A stretch of 64,000 nucleotides of DNA from Actinomycetes bacterium (GTDB taxonomy: Bacteria > Actinomycetota > Acidimicrobiia > Acidimicrobiales > Ilumatobacteraceae), in assembly GCA_025358125.1 (NCBI GenBank), contig JANYKS010000097.1, forward strand, positions 62,001-126,000, written 5' to 3'. Of the stretch, positions 35,272 through 44,109 are shown piece by piece. The notes beneath the pieces are model-generated. The model made no database searches, was not told where the DNA came from, and saw nothing but the letters and a program-made list of their open reading frames with translations. Position numbers and translations under genes: made by a program. The stretch's first letter is position 1, and each line of letters starts with the position of its first letter.

Positions 35272-38250
35272 ATGCAACCTCGCCCTACCCTTACCGAACT
35301 GATCGATCAGCAGGAGTTCGTTCGTCGCCACATCGGCCCCGATCGCGCCGATCAGCAGCACATGCTCGCCGCGCTCGGGGTCGCATCGATCGATGAGCTC
35401 CTTGCCGCAACCGTCCCGGCGGGCATCCGGATGCACGACCGACTCGGCTTGCGCGACGGGGTGGCGGTCACCGACGCGCTCGCGGAACTACGCGAGTTGG
35501 CCGACCGCAATGTCGTGCGAACGAGCCTGATCGGGATGGGCTACCACGGCACCATCACTCCCCCCGTGATCGTGCGCAACGTGCTCGAGAACCCTGCCTG
35601 GTACACCGCGTATACGCCGTATCAGCCCGAGATCAGCCAAGGCCGGCTCGAGGCGATCCTCAATTTCCAGACGATGGTCGCCGATCTCACCGGTTTCGAG
35701 CTCGCCAACGCTTCGCTGCTCGATGAAGCGACAGCCGCGGCGGAGGCGATGACGATGATCCGGCGCCTCAGCAGGCATGCCGGTAACACATTCTTCGTCC
35801 ACGAGGACACTCACCCGCAGACCATCGCGGTGTTGCACACCCGCGCCAAGCCGATCGGCATCGTCGTCGCCATCGGCGGGTCGGACACGTTCGATCCGAC
35901 GACATGCTTCGGAGCGCTGCTCTCGTGGCCGGGTTCGAGCGGCGAGCTCCACGACCACACGGAGCTGATCGCAGCCGCCCACGCTGCGGGCGCCCTCGTG
36001 GCCGCTGCTACCGACCTGCTCGCCTGCGTCCTGTTGACTCCTCCCGGCCATGTGGGCATCGACATCGCGATCGGGCTGTCGCAGCGTTTCGGGGTCCCGA
36101 TGGGCTTCGGTGGTCCCCATGCCGCATTCATCGCGACCAAGCAAGCCCACGCCAGAGCTCTACCCGGCCGCCTCGTCGGCGTCAGCACCGATACTGCCGG
36201 CAGGCCTGCGCTGCGGCTCGCGCTCCAGACACGCGAACAGCACATCCGCCGCGAGAAGGCGACCTCGAACATCTGCACCGCCCAGGTGCTCCTCGCCAAC
36301 ATGGCCGGCTTCTACGCTGCCTGGCACGGTCCCAAGGGTTTGCGGCGGATCGCCGAGCGCGTACACCGGCTGACATCCATCGCGGTGTCCGGTCTGCGCG
36401 CAGCGGGCATCGAGGTCATCAACAGCTCGTGGTTCGACACCGTTCGCTGCGTCGTGCCCTCGGCCGATCACGTGATCGAGCGGGCGAGAGCCTGCGCGAT
36501 CGAACTGCGCAGAGTCGACGATCGCACGATCGGCTTCACGTTCGACGAGACATCGACGGTGGAAACCCTCACCCTCGTGTGGAAGGTGATGGATTGCGCA
36601 GAGCCGGTCGTCGGCCACGAGTCGGCCGCCGAGGGGATCTCCCCAACGGCGCGGCGGACAGACGAGATCCTGAGCCATTCGGTGTTCAACCGGTATCACA
36701 GCGAACACGAGATGCTGCGCTACCTGCGCCGTCTCGCCGACAAGGATCTCGCCCTGGACCGAACGATGATCCCACTCGGTTCGTGCACGATGAAGCTCAA
36801 CGCAACCGCCGAGATGATGCCGATCACGTGGCCCGAGTTCGCCAACATTCACCCCTACGCCGACCCTTGCGCTACCGAGGGCTACCGCGAGATGATCGCC
36901 CAGCTGGAGCAGATGCTCGTTGCGATCACGGGTTACGACGCCGTCAGCCTGCAGCCCAATGCCGGCAGCCAGGGCGAGTTCGCCGGCCTGCTCGCAATCC
37001 GCAATTATCACGACAGCCGCGGCGATCAGCAGCGCACGGTCTGTCTCATCCCGTCGAGCGCCCATGGCACGAATGCGGCGAGCGCCGTCATGGCCGGAAT
37101 GAACGTCGTCGTCGTTGCCTGCGACGAACTCGGCAACATCGACCTCCACGATCTGCGCACGAAGGTCGGCCTATCCGGTGACCGGCTCGCCGCAGTCATG
37201 GTGACCTACCCATCGACGCATGGCGTGTTCGAGGAGTCGATCACCGACATCTGTGCGCTGGCCCATGAGGCGGGTGCCCAGGTGTATGTCGACGGCGCAA
37301 ACCTCAACGCGCTCGTCGGCCTTGCCCAGCCGGGTGCTTTCGGCGCCGATGTCAGCCACCTCAACCTGCACAAGACGTTTTGCATCCCACACGGTGGGGG
37401 CGGCCCGGGCGTCGGGCCGGTGGCCGTGCGCAGCCACCTCGCGCCATTCCTTCCGGGGAGCCCGATCCCGTCCGATCGGAACGTTGGCGGGGGCGTCGGG
37501 GCCGTCGCAGGCGGGGCCGTCGCAGGTGGCGGGGCCGTCGCAGGCGGGGCCGTCGCTGCCGTCGCTGCCGTCGCTGCCGTCGCTGGCGGCGGGGCCGTCG
37601 CAGGCGGGGCCGTCGCAGCCGCTCCGTTCGGATCAGCGGGCATCTTGCCGATCTCGTGGATGTACATCCGCCTGATGGGCGCCGACGGTCTTCGTGATGC
37701 AACCGCCACCGCGATTCTCAGCGCCAACTACATCTCCCGGCGGCTCGACGCGGCGTTCCCGACCCTGTACCGCGGCGAGCACGGCTTCGTCGGACACGAG
37801 TGCATCCTCGATCTGCGCGCGATCACCAAGGAGACCGGCGTCACCGTCGACGACGTTGCCAAACGGCTGATGGACTATGGCTTCCACGCGCCAACGATGA
37901 GCTTCCCGGTGACCGGAACGCTGATGGTCGAGCCGACCGAGAGCGAGACCCTGCGCGAGATGGACCGGTTCTGCGAGGCGATGCTGTCGATCCGGGCCGA
38001 GATCGACCGTGTCGCAGCGGGCGAATGGCCGATCGAGGGAAGTCCGCTGCGCAATGCTCCGCACACCGCCGAGGATCTCCTCGGCGAGTGGAATCGCCCG
38101 TACAGCCGCGAGCTGGGCGCGTATCCGCTCGCCGCCTTGCGCGCGAGCAAGTACTTCCCCCCCGTCTCACGAATCGATGCGGCCTACGGCGACCGCAATC
38201 TCGTCTGCTCGTGCGAGCCACTCGAGGCGTACGCGACCAGCCTCGACTGA
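35272..38250 (+). CDS. gcvP: Glycine dehydrogenase (decarboxylating), P-protein
   Basis: 992 aa from ATG 35272, compared with about 950-960 for most bacterial single-chain P-proteins. 'FVRRHIGPD' opens the N-half. The C-half has the PLP Lys in '[21 protein letters not shown]' and '[17 protein letters not shown]'. Between these two segments lies an insertion of about 40 residues made of Ala, Gly and Val, encoded by tandem repeats (37485-37620), absent from the homologues I know. It decarboxylates glycine and loads the aminomethyl group onto GcvH. Controlled by the tandem glycine riboswitch. Confidence 0.94.
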   Translation: MQPRPTLTELIDQQEFVRRHIGPDRADQQHMLAALGVASIDELLAATVPAGIRMHDRLGLRDGVAVTDALAELRELADRNVVRTSLIGMGYHGTITPPVIVRNVLENPAWYTAYTPYQPEISQGRLEAILNFQTMVADLTGFELANASLLDEATAAAEAMTMIRRLSRHAGNTFFVHEDTHPQTIAVLHTRAKPIGIVVAIGGSDTFDPTTCFGALLSWPGSSGELHDHTELIAAAHAAGALVAAATDLLACVLLTPPGHVGIDIAIGLSQRFGVPMGFGGPHAAFIATKQAHARALPGRLVGVSTDTAGRPALRLALQTREQHIRREKATSNICTAQVLLANMAGFYAAWHGPKGLRRIAERVHRLTSIAVSGLRAAGIEVINSSWFDTVRCVVPSADHVIERARACAIELRRVDDRTIGFTFDETSTVETLTLVWKVMDCAEPVVGHESAAEGISPTARRTDEILSHSVFNRYHSEHEMLRYLRRLADKDLALDRTMIPLGSCTMKLNATAEMMPITWPEFANIHPYADPCATEGYREMIAQLEQMLVAITGYDAVSLQPNAGSQGEFAGLLAIRNYHDSRGDQQRTVCLIPSSAHGTNAASAVMAGMNVVVVACDELGNIDLHDLRTKVGLSGDRLAAVMVTYPSTHGVFEESITDICALAHEAGAQVYVDGANLNALVGLAQPGAFGADVSHLNLHKTFCIPHGGGGPGVGPVAVRSHLAPFLPGSPIPSDRNVGGGVGAVAGGAVAGGGAVAGGAVAAVAAVAAVAGGGAVAGGAVAAAPFGSAGILPISWMYIRLMGADGLRDATATAILSANYISRRLDAAFPTLYRGEHGFVGHECILDLRAITKETGVTVDDVAKRLMDYGFHAPTMSFPVTGTLMVEPTESETLREMDRFCEAMLSIRAEIDRVAAGEWPIEGSPLRNAPHTAEDLLGEWNRPYSRELGAYPLAALRASKYFPPVSRIDAAYGDRNLVCSCEPLEAYATSLD
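37501..37620. repeat. In-frame Ala/Gly/Val tandem repeats inside gcvP
   Basis: 15-bp units of the form GCCGTCGCAGGCGGG (encoding AVAGG) alternate with variants and a run of 9-bp GCTGCCGTC units. The tract is GC-rich and keeps frame throughout. Confidence 0.9.
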
Positions 38251-38500
38251 CGCGTTCCCAGTAACTACAGCTGCAGCGCCTCGTCACCGTGCCCCGCAGT
38301 CGTCTTCGACCGACGCGTTCGATTCACTACAGCAGCAGCGCCTCGTCACCGTGCGCCACAGCTGTGCTTCAACCGACGCGTTCCCAGTAACTACAGCTGC
38401 AGCGCCTCGTCACCGTGCCCCGCAGTCGTCTTCGACCGACGCGTTCCCAGTAACTACAGCTGCAGCGCCTCGTCACCGTGCGCCACAGCTGTGCTTCAAC
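38249..38500. repeat. 63-bp tandem repeat, four copies, after gcvP
   Basis: Units of exactly 63 bp start at 38249 with GACGCGTTCCCAGTAACTAC or a close variant. Copies 1 and 3 end in CCCCGCAGTCGTCTTCGACC, and copies 2 and 4 in a CGCCACAGCTGTGCTTCAAC type, so the higher-order period is 126 bp. The first copy overlaps the gcvP stop. No spacers as in CRISPR. Not coding by any start signal. Confidence 0.9.
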
Positions 38501-38614
38501 GCGTGATGGCGGCCCACGCCGCCACCGACCCCCACCGACCCCGGCCAAAAGGAACCGAGCGGCTGACCCTCGATCGTGGTCGTTCTGGTGACGTCGGTGC
38601 ATTACGGTGACGCC

Positions 38615-39370
38615 ATGGCTGAATCCCATTCCCCCGGTCTGAGTGATGTCATCGCATTGCTCGGCGGCGCGAACCCGCTCGCCACGATCGGCAAGACGAT
38701 CGAACAGTTCCGGCGCGGGGTCAATGACTTCCTCGCGACACTTGAGAACCTCAATGCCACGATGGCAACACTGAACGACGTCGCAACGCGGGTCAGTCGT
38801 CTGGTCGACGATGTCGAGGAGCCGATCCGGGCGTTCATGCCGCAAGTGACGCGCAGCATCAAGGCCGCTGACGCAGTGATCAATCAGATCAGCGCGCCCA
38901 TCGACAAGGTCGCGCCGGGTCTCACCCGGTTGGCAGAGACCCTTGCAGCACCCGTGTTCGTCAACATGGCGACCGACATCGCCAGCTTCATCGAGGGAAT
39001 GGGCGACCTTGCGCGCCGGCTGCAACCGTTGGCACAGATGGCGGAGAGCGCGGGAAGCATGTTCGGCCTCCGCCCCCTCGGTGCGTTGCTCGGGGGCAGC
39101 GGGCGCCCGCCGCAACCAGCTGCGCGGGTGGCTTCTCCCTCGCCCCTTCTGCCTGCGCCGGTGCCAAAGGCCGCATCCACCAAGAAGGCCGCGGCGAACC
39201 AGTCCGCATCGAACAATCTCGCCGCGAACAACGTCGCACCGAGACAGCAGGCCACAGCGAAGCAGACCACAGCGAAGCAGACCACAGCAAAGCAGGCCAC
39301 AGCAAAGCAGGCCACAGCAAAGCAGACCACAGCAAAGCAGACCACAGCAAAGCAGGCGGCGCCTGAGTGA
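38615..39370 (+). CDS. Helical protein with Thr/Ala/Lys/Gln pentapeptide-repeat tail
   Basis: 251 aa from ATG 38615 with TACGGT 6 nt upstream. Residues about 20-150 are helical with heptad-like patterns ('TIEQFRRGVNDFLATLENLNA', split by short turns), followed by a Pro/Ala hinge and a positively charged tail of seven TAKQT/A pentapeptides (15-bp units). The overall shape resembles phasins or nucleoid/granule-binding proteins with histone-H1-like tails. That is a guess; no family match is known to me. Confidence 0.65.
   Translation: MAESHSPGLSDVIALLGGANPLATIGKTIEQFRRGVNDFLATLENLNATMATLNDVATRVSRLVDDVEEPIRAFMPQVTRSIKAADAVINQISAPIDKVAPGLTRLAETLAAPVFVNMATDIASFIEGMGDLARRLQPLAQMAESAGSMFGLRPLGALLGGSGRPPQPAARVASPSPLLPAPVPKAASTKKAAANQSASNNLAANNVAPRQQATAKQTTAKQTTAKQATAKQATAKQTTAKQTTAKQAAPE
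39251..39355. repeat. 15-bp tandem repeat (seven copies) in the coding tail
   Basis: Seven consecutive (G/A)CCACAGC(G/A)AAGCAG units encode the basic pentapeptide tail of the preceding helical protein. Confidence 0.92.
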
Positions 39371-39501
39371 GCCGATTGTGGCGAACGAGGTTGTAGCGAA
39401 GACGCCGGCGCGTTTGCCGTCGATTGACCGGGTTCTGTCCGGCCGCGCGGCAACGATCCCCGGCCTTGCTCATGGCCCACCCGACCACGTCTCATCTCAT
39501 C

Positions 39502-39547
39502 ACTGCCCGCGTAATCCCGCGCTCCAGCAGGTTTCAGACGGGCAGAC
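39502..39547. repeat. 46-bp REP-like element, copy 1
   Basis: Begins ACTGCCCGCG and ends ACGGGCAGA; CTGCCCG and CGGGCAG at the ends are perfect inverted repeats, so a transcript would fold into a hairpin. It differs from copy 2 at two bases. Confidence 0.7.
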
Positions 39548-39583
39548 TCCGCTTCGGGCGCCAGTCCGGAATCACGTCACCCG

Positions 39584-39629
39584 ACTGCCCGCGTAATCCC
39601 GCGCGCCAGCAGGTTTCAGACGGGCAGAC
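39584..39629. repeat. 46-bp REP-like element, copy 2
   Basis: Same orientation as copy 1, 82 bp further on, with the same CTGCCCG/CGGGCAG ends. Adjacent GGCAGACGGGCAGA continues the end motif. Confidence 0.7.
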
Positions 39630-39698
39630 AGGCAGACGGGCAGAATCCGACGCAGACTCCGACTCCGACTCGGACAGGTGACGGGCACGCGCCGTGGT

Positions 39699-40757
39699 TT
39701 ACTTCTTCTTCGAGACGAACGGCGTCGACGTTACCTTGCCGGCCAGGATCGATCCGCGGACGTCGATGCCGACAGGGGTGCCGATCTCGACCGCAGGTGG
39801 GAGGAACGCGAGCGCGATGCCGTGGCCGAGCACCGGCGAGAAGTTGCCACTCGTCAATGCCCCGACGCGCTCGCCGTCGATGAGAACGTCGCATCCTTCA
39901 CGAGGGGGCCGACGGCCTTCGGTCGAGATCCCTCGAAGCGCGCGGGCAAGACCTCGCGCTTGTTCCACCTCCAGCGCCGAACGTCCGCGGAAGTCGCCTT
40001 TGGTCCACGCGACGACCCATCCGAGTCCGGCCTGCAGCGGAGTGATGCCAGGCCCGAGCTCGTGGCCGTGCAACGGCAGCGCGGCCTCGAGCCGAAGGGT
40101 GTCGCGAGCACCGAGTCCTGCCGGGGTGATCCCGGCGTGCATGAGCGCCGTCCACAGAGCCAGCGCCGGGTCGGCCGGGACCGCGATCTCGACACCCGCC
40201 TCACCCGTATAACCGGTGCCGGCGACGACGCATGGAATGCCGTTCCAGTCGAGCCGCTCGACGTAGAACCGCTTCACCGCTGCGGCTGCCGGAAACACGG
40301 TTGCGAGACGCTGGCGTGCCTCCGGCCCCTGCACCGCGATCACAGCCCGGCCGTGAGTGGTTTCCTGCCCGCCGATCGCGTGGCGGACCCGGTCGGTGTT
40401 GGATGCGTTGGGGATGACGTCGAACGTCTCCTCGTCCACCCACCAGACGATGATGTCGTCGAGCACGGACCCATCCGACTCATCGAGCAGATGGGTGTAC
40501 TGCGCTCGACCCGGCGCGATCTTGTTGAGGTCGTTTGTCAGCGCCCACTGCAACCGCTCGGTGGCATCCGGGCCGGTGACCTGAACCGTGCCGAGGTGAG
40601 AGACATCGAACGCGGTCGCTCCGGTCCGGCACGCCATGTGCTCCTCGATCGTGCCGGCGGGATAGGACAGGGGCATTTCCCAACCGCCGAACGGGATCAT
40701 CTTGGCGCCGAGGGCTCGATGTGCGGCGTCGAGCGGCGAAACGAACAGGGCCTCCAC
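39699..40757 (-). CDS. gcvT: Glycine cleavage system aminomethyltransferase (T-protein)
   Basis: 352 aa; E. coli GcvT is 364. 'SPLDAAHRALGAKMIPFGGWEMP' is the N-terminal signature. The catalytic Asp lies in 'GSVLDDIIVWW', and 'GYTGEAGVEIAVP' is typical. It transfers the aminomethyl carbon from GcvH to tetrahydrofolate with release of ammonia. It starts 6 bp after the MerR gene, in the order MerR-gcvT, and likely shares its promoter. It is separated from gcvP, which lies on the opposite strand. Confidence 0.94.
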   Translation of the reverse strand: MEALFVSPLDAAHRALGAKMIPFGGWEMPLSYPAGTIEEHMACRTGATAFDVSHLGTVQVTGPDATERLQWALTNDLNKIAPGRAQYTHLLDESDGSVLDDIIVWWVDEETFDVIPNASNTDRVRHAIGGQETTHGRAVIAVQGPEARQRLATVFPAAAAVKRFYVERLDWNGIPCVVAGTGYTGEAGVEIAVPADPALALWTALMHAGITPAGLGARDTLRLEAALPLHGHELGPGITPLQAGLGWVVAWTKGDFRGRSALEVEQARGLARALRGISTEGRRPPREGCDVLIDGERVGALTSGNFSPVLGHGIALAFLPPAVEIGTPVGIDVRGSILAGKVTSTPFVSKKK

Positions 40758-40763
40758 GCGCGG

Positions 40764-41213
40764 TCAGATCGCGAGATCGACGGTCGGCCCGGCTTCGAGC
40801 TTGCTGATCGAATCCAGTTGGAAATCGACTTCGTCCTTGACGGTCGCGATGGCGAGCACGTTGAGGACCCCCTGACCTTTCTTCACCACGTCGATCAACT
40901 GATCGCCGTCGCACAGCACGACGTTGCTGCCGCTGATGACGATGTGCGCGGACGCGATGTCGGAGGTGACGTGCTCGCGCAGGTAGCTGAACACCTCGCG
41001 GACCGCTTCCAGCCTGATTCCGGCGTCGAGCAGGCTCTTGATCACACGGAGTTCCAGCAAGTTGGTATAGGAATATTCGCGGCGGCTGCCGCTGCCGGCG
41101 GCATCGAGCAACGATGGGCGGATCAATCCGGTGCGAGTCCAGTAGTCGAGTTGGCGATACGTGATGCCGACGATGCTCGCAGTCTTGGTGCCGCTGAAAC
41201 CTTCTTTGCTCAT
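40764..41213 (-). CDS. MerR-family regulator (Rv1830-like position)
   Basis: 149 aa. The wHTH has 'TKTASIVGITYRQLDYWTRTGLIRPSL' followed by 'YSYTNLLELRVIKSLLDAGIRL'. The C-terminal part (about 80-149) is a small 'HIVISGSNVVLCDGDQLIDVV' domain rather than a typical drug pocket. CGGAGGCAGCG precedes the ATG. The upstream promoter carries a perfect palindrome in its spacer, suggesting autoregulation. It is first gene of the MerR-gcvT unit, consistent with control of glycine cleavage. Confidence 0.88.
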   Translation of the reverse strand: MSKEGFSGTKTASIVGITYRQLDYWTRTGLIRPSLLDAAGSGSRREYSYTNLLELRVIKSLLDAGIRLEAVREVFSYLREHVTSDIASAHIVISGSNVVLCDGDQLIDVVKKGQGVLNVLAIATVKDEVDFQLDSISKLEAGPTVDLAI

Positions 41214-41294
41214 CGCTGCCTCCGTGATGCTCTAAAACGTAGCCGGCGGACCGGCTCATCACACGTGCGTAGTTACGACCGTGTAAGGGATGCC

Positions 41295-41323
41295 ACAGTA
41301 CGACAATACGCGCGTACCGTCAA
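41295..41323 (-). promoter_or_regulatory. Promoter of MerR-gcvT with palindromic spacer
   Basis: Minus strand: TTGACG (41318-41323), 17-bp spacer, TACTGT (41295-41300). The spacer contains TACGCGCGTA (41307-41316), a perfect 10-bp palindrome, the usual place for a MerR-type operator. The start codon is about 80 nt downstream. Confidence 0.6.
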
Positions 41324-41364
41324 CCCCCTCGCGCGGATCGCGCGAGACGGCGAATGCCACCTTT

Positions 41365-41868
41365 CTAGCTGCTGAAATCGTCGGGATTGATGCTGTCGAT
41401 GAAGTCACGGAACTCGTCGAGGATCGACTCCTCCTCCTGGCCGGCGTCGAGGTCGACGGCGGTCGCCGGATCCTGACCGACGGCGTCGAGCAGTTCTTCG
41501 GTCGCGAAGATGCCGGCGCCGGCCCGCACTGCGAGTGCCATCGCGTCGGATGGCCTGCTCGAGATCGTGCGCGGCCCTGACGGGGTCTGCAGGAACAACT
41601 CGGCGTAGAAGGTGTGCTCACGAAGCTCGGTCACGAGCACGCGCTGCAGCGTCACTCCAACGGCGTTGAGCACGTCGACGAACAGGTCGTGCGTCATCGG
41701 TCGGGGGGAGGTGACCCCTTCCATCGCAAAGTGGATCGCCGATGCTTCCGGCCCGCCAATCATGATCGGCAGGATCCGCTGACGACCGGTTTGCTCGCGC
41801 AGGAGAAGGACCGGGGTGTTGTCGGGCACCTCGATGCGAACGCCGACCAACTCCATCGCAATGTCCAC
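41365..41868 (-). CDS. DUF151 bifunctional-nuclease family protein (Rv1829-like)
   Basis: 167 aa. 'MELVGVRIEVPDNTPVLLLRE', 'RILPIMIGGPEASAIHFAMEG', 'RPMTHDLFVDVLNAVGV' and 'SSRPSDAMALAVRAGAGIF' match DUF151, and the C-terminus 'FRDFIDSINPDDF' is the family tail. Start GTG 41868 is supported by TACCAT 7 nt upstream; ATG 41856 would give 163 aa, like Rv1829. The family has reported nuclease activity in some members; its role in this block is unknown. Confidence 0.9.
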   Translation of the reverse strand: MDIAMELVGVRIEVPDNTPVLLLREQTGRQRILPIMIGGPEASAIHFAMEGVTSPRPMTHDLFVDVLNAVGVTLQRVLVTELREHTFYAELFLQTPSGPRTISSRPSDAMALAVRAGAGIFATEELLDAVGQDPATAVDLDAGQEEESILDEFRDFIDSINPDDFSS

Positions 41869-41977
41869 ACCGTTGATGGTAATCGTTAGCCAACATGCGC
41901 GGGTACTCGTCCGGGGAAATCTCGTGAATCTCGTGAAAACCGTGAAATCTCGCGAAGATCGGGGGGCCGGGCCAGTG

Positions 41978-43234
41978 TCAGGTGCCGTCGAAATGGTGGC
42001 GCAGGAGCGAATCGACGAGCGCGCCACGGAGTTGGCTGCCCAACTCGGCGAGTTCGGCGAGGGTACCGAGTGCATTGTGACGTGATTGTGGGTTGCGCTG
42101 GCGCAAGAGCGGCATGATCCGCTGCTCGAACAGTGCGGATTCTCGCTCGGCGCTCTGGCGCCATGCACGAAGATGGCGCGCATCGATGCCCTGAGCGAGG
42201 AATCGGCCGGCGACCCGAGCGATCTCCAGCGCATCGGGAGAATACGACGCGTCGGCGCCCGACCCGCGCGGCGTGACGATCGCGAACGACTCCAGGTCGG
42301 CCAACTGGGCCGGGGAGATCTCAGCCGCGGCACAGATTTCCTCACGGCTGTAGGGAAGCCCGCTCGACGAGCCGTCGCCAGGATCCAGGCGTTGATCTGC
42401 GCGGCTCGATCGTGCATGAGTTGTCTCGGCGACAGCGCGCTGGCGCAAAGGTTGCGGCGCCGGCGATGGGGACCCCGCCCGCTTCTTCGCGGCCGCAGCC
42501 GACACGACCGGTTGCGGGGTCACCGGCGGTGCTTCGATCAACGCAGCGACGACACCGACGGGCATTGCCGGTGCACTTTCCGGCTCGGAGACAGCCGGCG
42601 CTGCCGCCTCGGCCGCACGCTTGGGAGCCGCCGGCGGAACCGGTGCCGACGACGTCACCGGGATCGCTGCTGTGATCGGCGGAGGAGGAAAAGACGTCGC
42701 CGCAGACGAAGGGTTGGAAGACCTGGCGTTGGAAGACCGATCCGTGGCACCGGAAGCCGTGGCACCGGAAGCCGTTGCACCGGAAGCCGTCGCACCGGAA
42801 GCCGTCGCACCAGAAGCCGTCGAACCGGGGGCCGGCGGATCGCCAGGGATCAGGACCCGCCCGAGGGTCCACTCCGGGCCGCCGTCGGTACGCCGAAAAA
42901 CGCTGTCGCGTTGCTCGACCAGTGGTCGGGCCCCGACGTTGCGGATTCCGCGCGGTGGGGTTCGGATGCCGCTCAAGTCACCCTCCATCGCGCCGGACTC
43001 GATTCGGTCGCGGATGACTTTGAGCGGAAGGAAATTCGCCTTCTGCTCGTGCAGGATGGCGCGCAACAGATCGACATCGTGGTCGTAGAACTTGCGGTAG
43101 CCGGACGGTGTGCGCTCGGGCTCGATCAGACCCTGGCTCTCCAGGAACCGGATCTTGGAAATGGTGACATCGGGAAAGTCCTCCAGCAGGAGGCCGAGGA
43201 CTTCGCCGATCGACAAGTACTGATTGTCGGGCAC
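41978..43234 (-). CDS. MerR-family regulator with long repetitive linker (Rv1828-like)
   Basis: 418 aa, far longer than Rv1828 (about 250). The N-terminal wHTH is 'YLSIGEVLGLLLEDFPDVTIS' then 'KIRFLESQGLIEPERTPSGYRKF'. A middle of Ala/Pro/Ser carries five ATASG pentapeptides (15-bp repeats). The C-terminal domain (about 300-418) has 'SREEICAAAEISPAQLADLESF' and 'ARVAGRFLAQGIDARHLRAWR'. It starts 3 bp after the FHA gene. The linker appears to be an expansion specific to this lineage. Confidence 0.88.
   Translation of the reverse strand: MPDNQYLSIGEVLGLLLEDFPDVTISKIRFLESQGLIEPERTPSGYRKFYDHDVDLLRAILHEQKANFLPLKVIRDRIESGAMEGDLSGIRTPPRGIRNVGARPLVEQRDSVFRRTDGGPEWTLGRVLIPGDPPAPGSTASGATASGATASGATASGATASGATDRSSNARSSNPSSAATSFPPPPITAAIPVTSSAPVPPAAPKRAAEAAAPAVSEPESAPAMPVGVVAALIEAPPVTPQPVVSAAAAKKRAGSPSPAPQPLRQRAVAETTHARSSRADQRLDPGDGSSSGLPYSREEICAAAEISPAQLADLESFAIVTPRGSGADASYSPDALEIARVAGRFLAQGIDARHLRAWRQSAERESALFEQRIMPLLRQRNPQSRHNALGTLAELAELGSQLRGALVDSLLRHHFDGT
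42744..42818. repeat. 15-bp tandem repeat (five copies) in the MerR linker
   Basis: Units of the form GTGGCACCGGAAGCC (plus strand) encode the SGATA-type pentapeptide of the MerR linker. Confidence 0.9.
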
Positions 43235-43237
43235 TGG

Positions 43238-43720
43238 TTACTGAGCCCGTTCGAAGAAGACGAGGCGAAACTTGCCGACCTGCAATTCGTCGCCCTGATG
43301 CAGCGGGGCCTCCTCGATCCGTTGTTGATTCACATATGTGCCGTTGAGCGAACCGACGTCTCGCGCGACGTAGCCGGTGGTCGTTTGCTCGACATCGGCG
43401 TGACGCCGCGACACGGTGATGTCGTCGAGCATGATCTCACTATCGGGGTGGCGTCCGAGACGGGTCAGCGGGGCGCTGAGGACGAATGTCTCCCCCGCCT
43501 GCGCTCCGCTGCGCACGATCAGGACACCGCCTTCGATCGGCAGATGTCCGAGATCGATCTGCACGTCGTCGGCCGGGCCGGGTGCGTCGAGCAGCGGATC
43601 GACCTTGGCGAGTGTGATCGTGTGGTCTCCGATCGTGTCCAGCGCGGTGCCACATGCAGAGCAGAACAGCGACTCGGGTGGATTGCGATGTCCGCACTTA
43701 TTGCAAAACGCGTATGCCAC
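43238..43720 (-). CDS. garA: FHA-domain protein with zinc ribbon (GarA-like)
   Basis: 160 aa from GTG 43720 (AGGAAG 5 nt upstream). Residues about 6-26 form a zinc ribbon, 'CNKCGHRNPPESLFCSACG'. The FHA domain (about 75-155) has 'LTRLGRHPDSEIMLDDITVSR', 'RHADVE', and 'RDVGSLNGTYVNQQRIE', with the phosphothreonine-binding Arg, Ser and Asn. M. tuberculosis GarA has an N-terminal ETTS phospho-motif instead of a zinc ribbon; here a TIT at about 34-36 could serve. GarA controls 2-oxoglutarate and glutamate flux by intramolecular phospho-binding. Between gcvH and MerR, as in mycobacteria. Confidence 0.88.
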   Translation of the reverse strand: MAYAFCNKCGHRNPPESLFCSACGTALDTIGDHTITLAKVDPLLDAPGPADDVQIDLGHLPIEGGVLIVRSGAQAGETFVLSAPLTRLGRHPDSEIMLDDITVSRRHADVEQTTTGYVARDVGSLNGTYVNQQRIEEAPLHQGDELQVGKFRLVFFERAQ

Positions 43721-43728
43721 GCAGCTTC

Positions 43729-44109
43729 CTAGCTTTCCGTGAGGGTTCGATAGGCACTGGCGTCGAGGAGCTGATCGAGTTCGTCCGGTGACGAGAGTTC
43801 GATCACGCACAACCAACCGTTGCCGTAGGGATCGGAATTGACGGCAGCCGGATCGTCGCCAAGCGCCGCGTTGACCTCGATCACCACGCCGGTGACGGGC
43901 GCATAGATATCCGAGACCGATTTGGTGCTCTCGACCTCGCTGAAGCTGTCGCCGGCAGCCACCTTGGTTCCGACCGCCGGTACCTGCACGTAAACGACAT
44001 CGCCGAGGGCGTCCTGCGCGTAGTCGGTGATCCCGATTCGGACGCCGCCCTCGACTCGCTGAACCCATTCGTGATCGGTGGAGTACAAGAGATCGCCGGG
44101 GATGTTCAT
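43729..44109 (-). CDS. gcvH: Glycine cleavage system H-protein
   Basis: 126 aa; E. coli is 129. 'LLYSTDHEWVQ' and 'ITDYAQDALGDVVYVQVPAVG' open the lipoyl fold, and the lipoylated Lys is in 'VESTKSVSDIYAPV'. ATG 44109 is supported by TACCGT 6 nt upstream; an in-frame start at 44115 is worse. It carries the aminomethyl group between GcvP and GcvT. Leads the block gcvH-FHA-MerR. Confidence 0.95.
   Translation of the reverse strand: MNIPGDLLYSTDHEWVQRVEGGVRIGITDYAQDALGDVVYVQVPAVGTKVAAGDSFSEVESTKSVSDIYAPVTGVVIEVNAALGDDPAAVNSDPYGNGWLCVIELSSPDELDQLLDASAYRTLTES

Larger units (their letters stand above)
39371..39698. other. Intergenic stretch with duplicated palindromic element
   Basis: 328 bp between convergent genes. 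It holds two 46-bp repeats (39502-39547, 39584-39629) and an irregular GACTCC/GGCAGAC-rich tail (39630-39680). No gene is supported. Confidence 0.6.

Noticed and set aside
38249-38500. CRISPR array
   Set aside because: Units are contiguous, 63 bp, with no unique spacers and no cas genes nearby.
39678-41375. 565-codon plus-strand frame
   Set aside because: Antisense to gcvT and MerR, both firmly identified.
42086-43732. 548-codon plus-strand frame
   Set aside because: Antisense to MerR and FHA genes; long Arg tracts come from the mirrored repeats.
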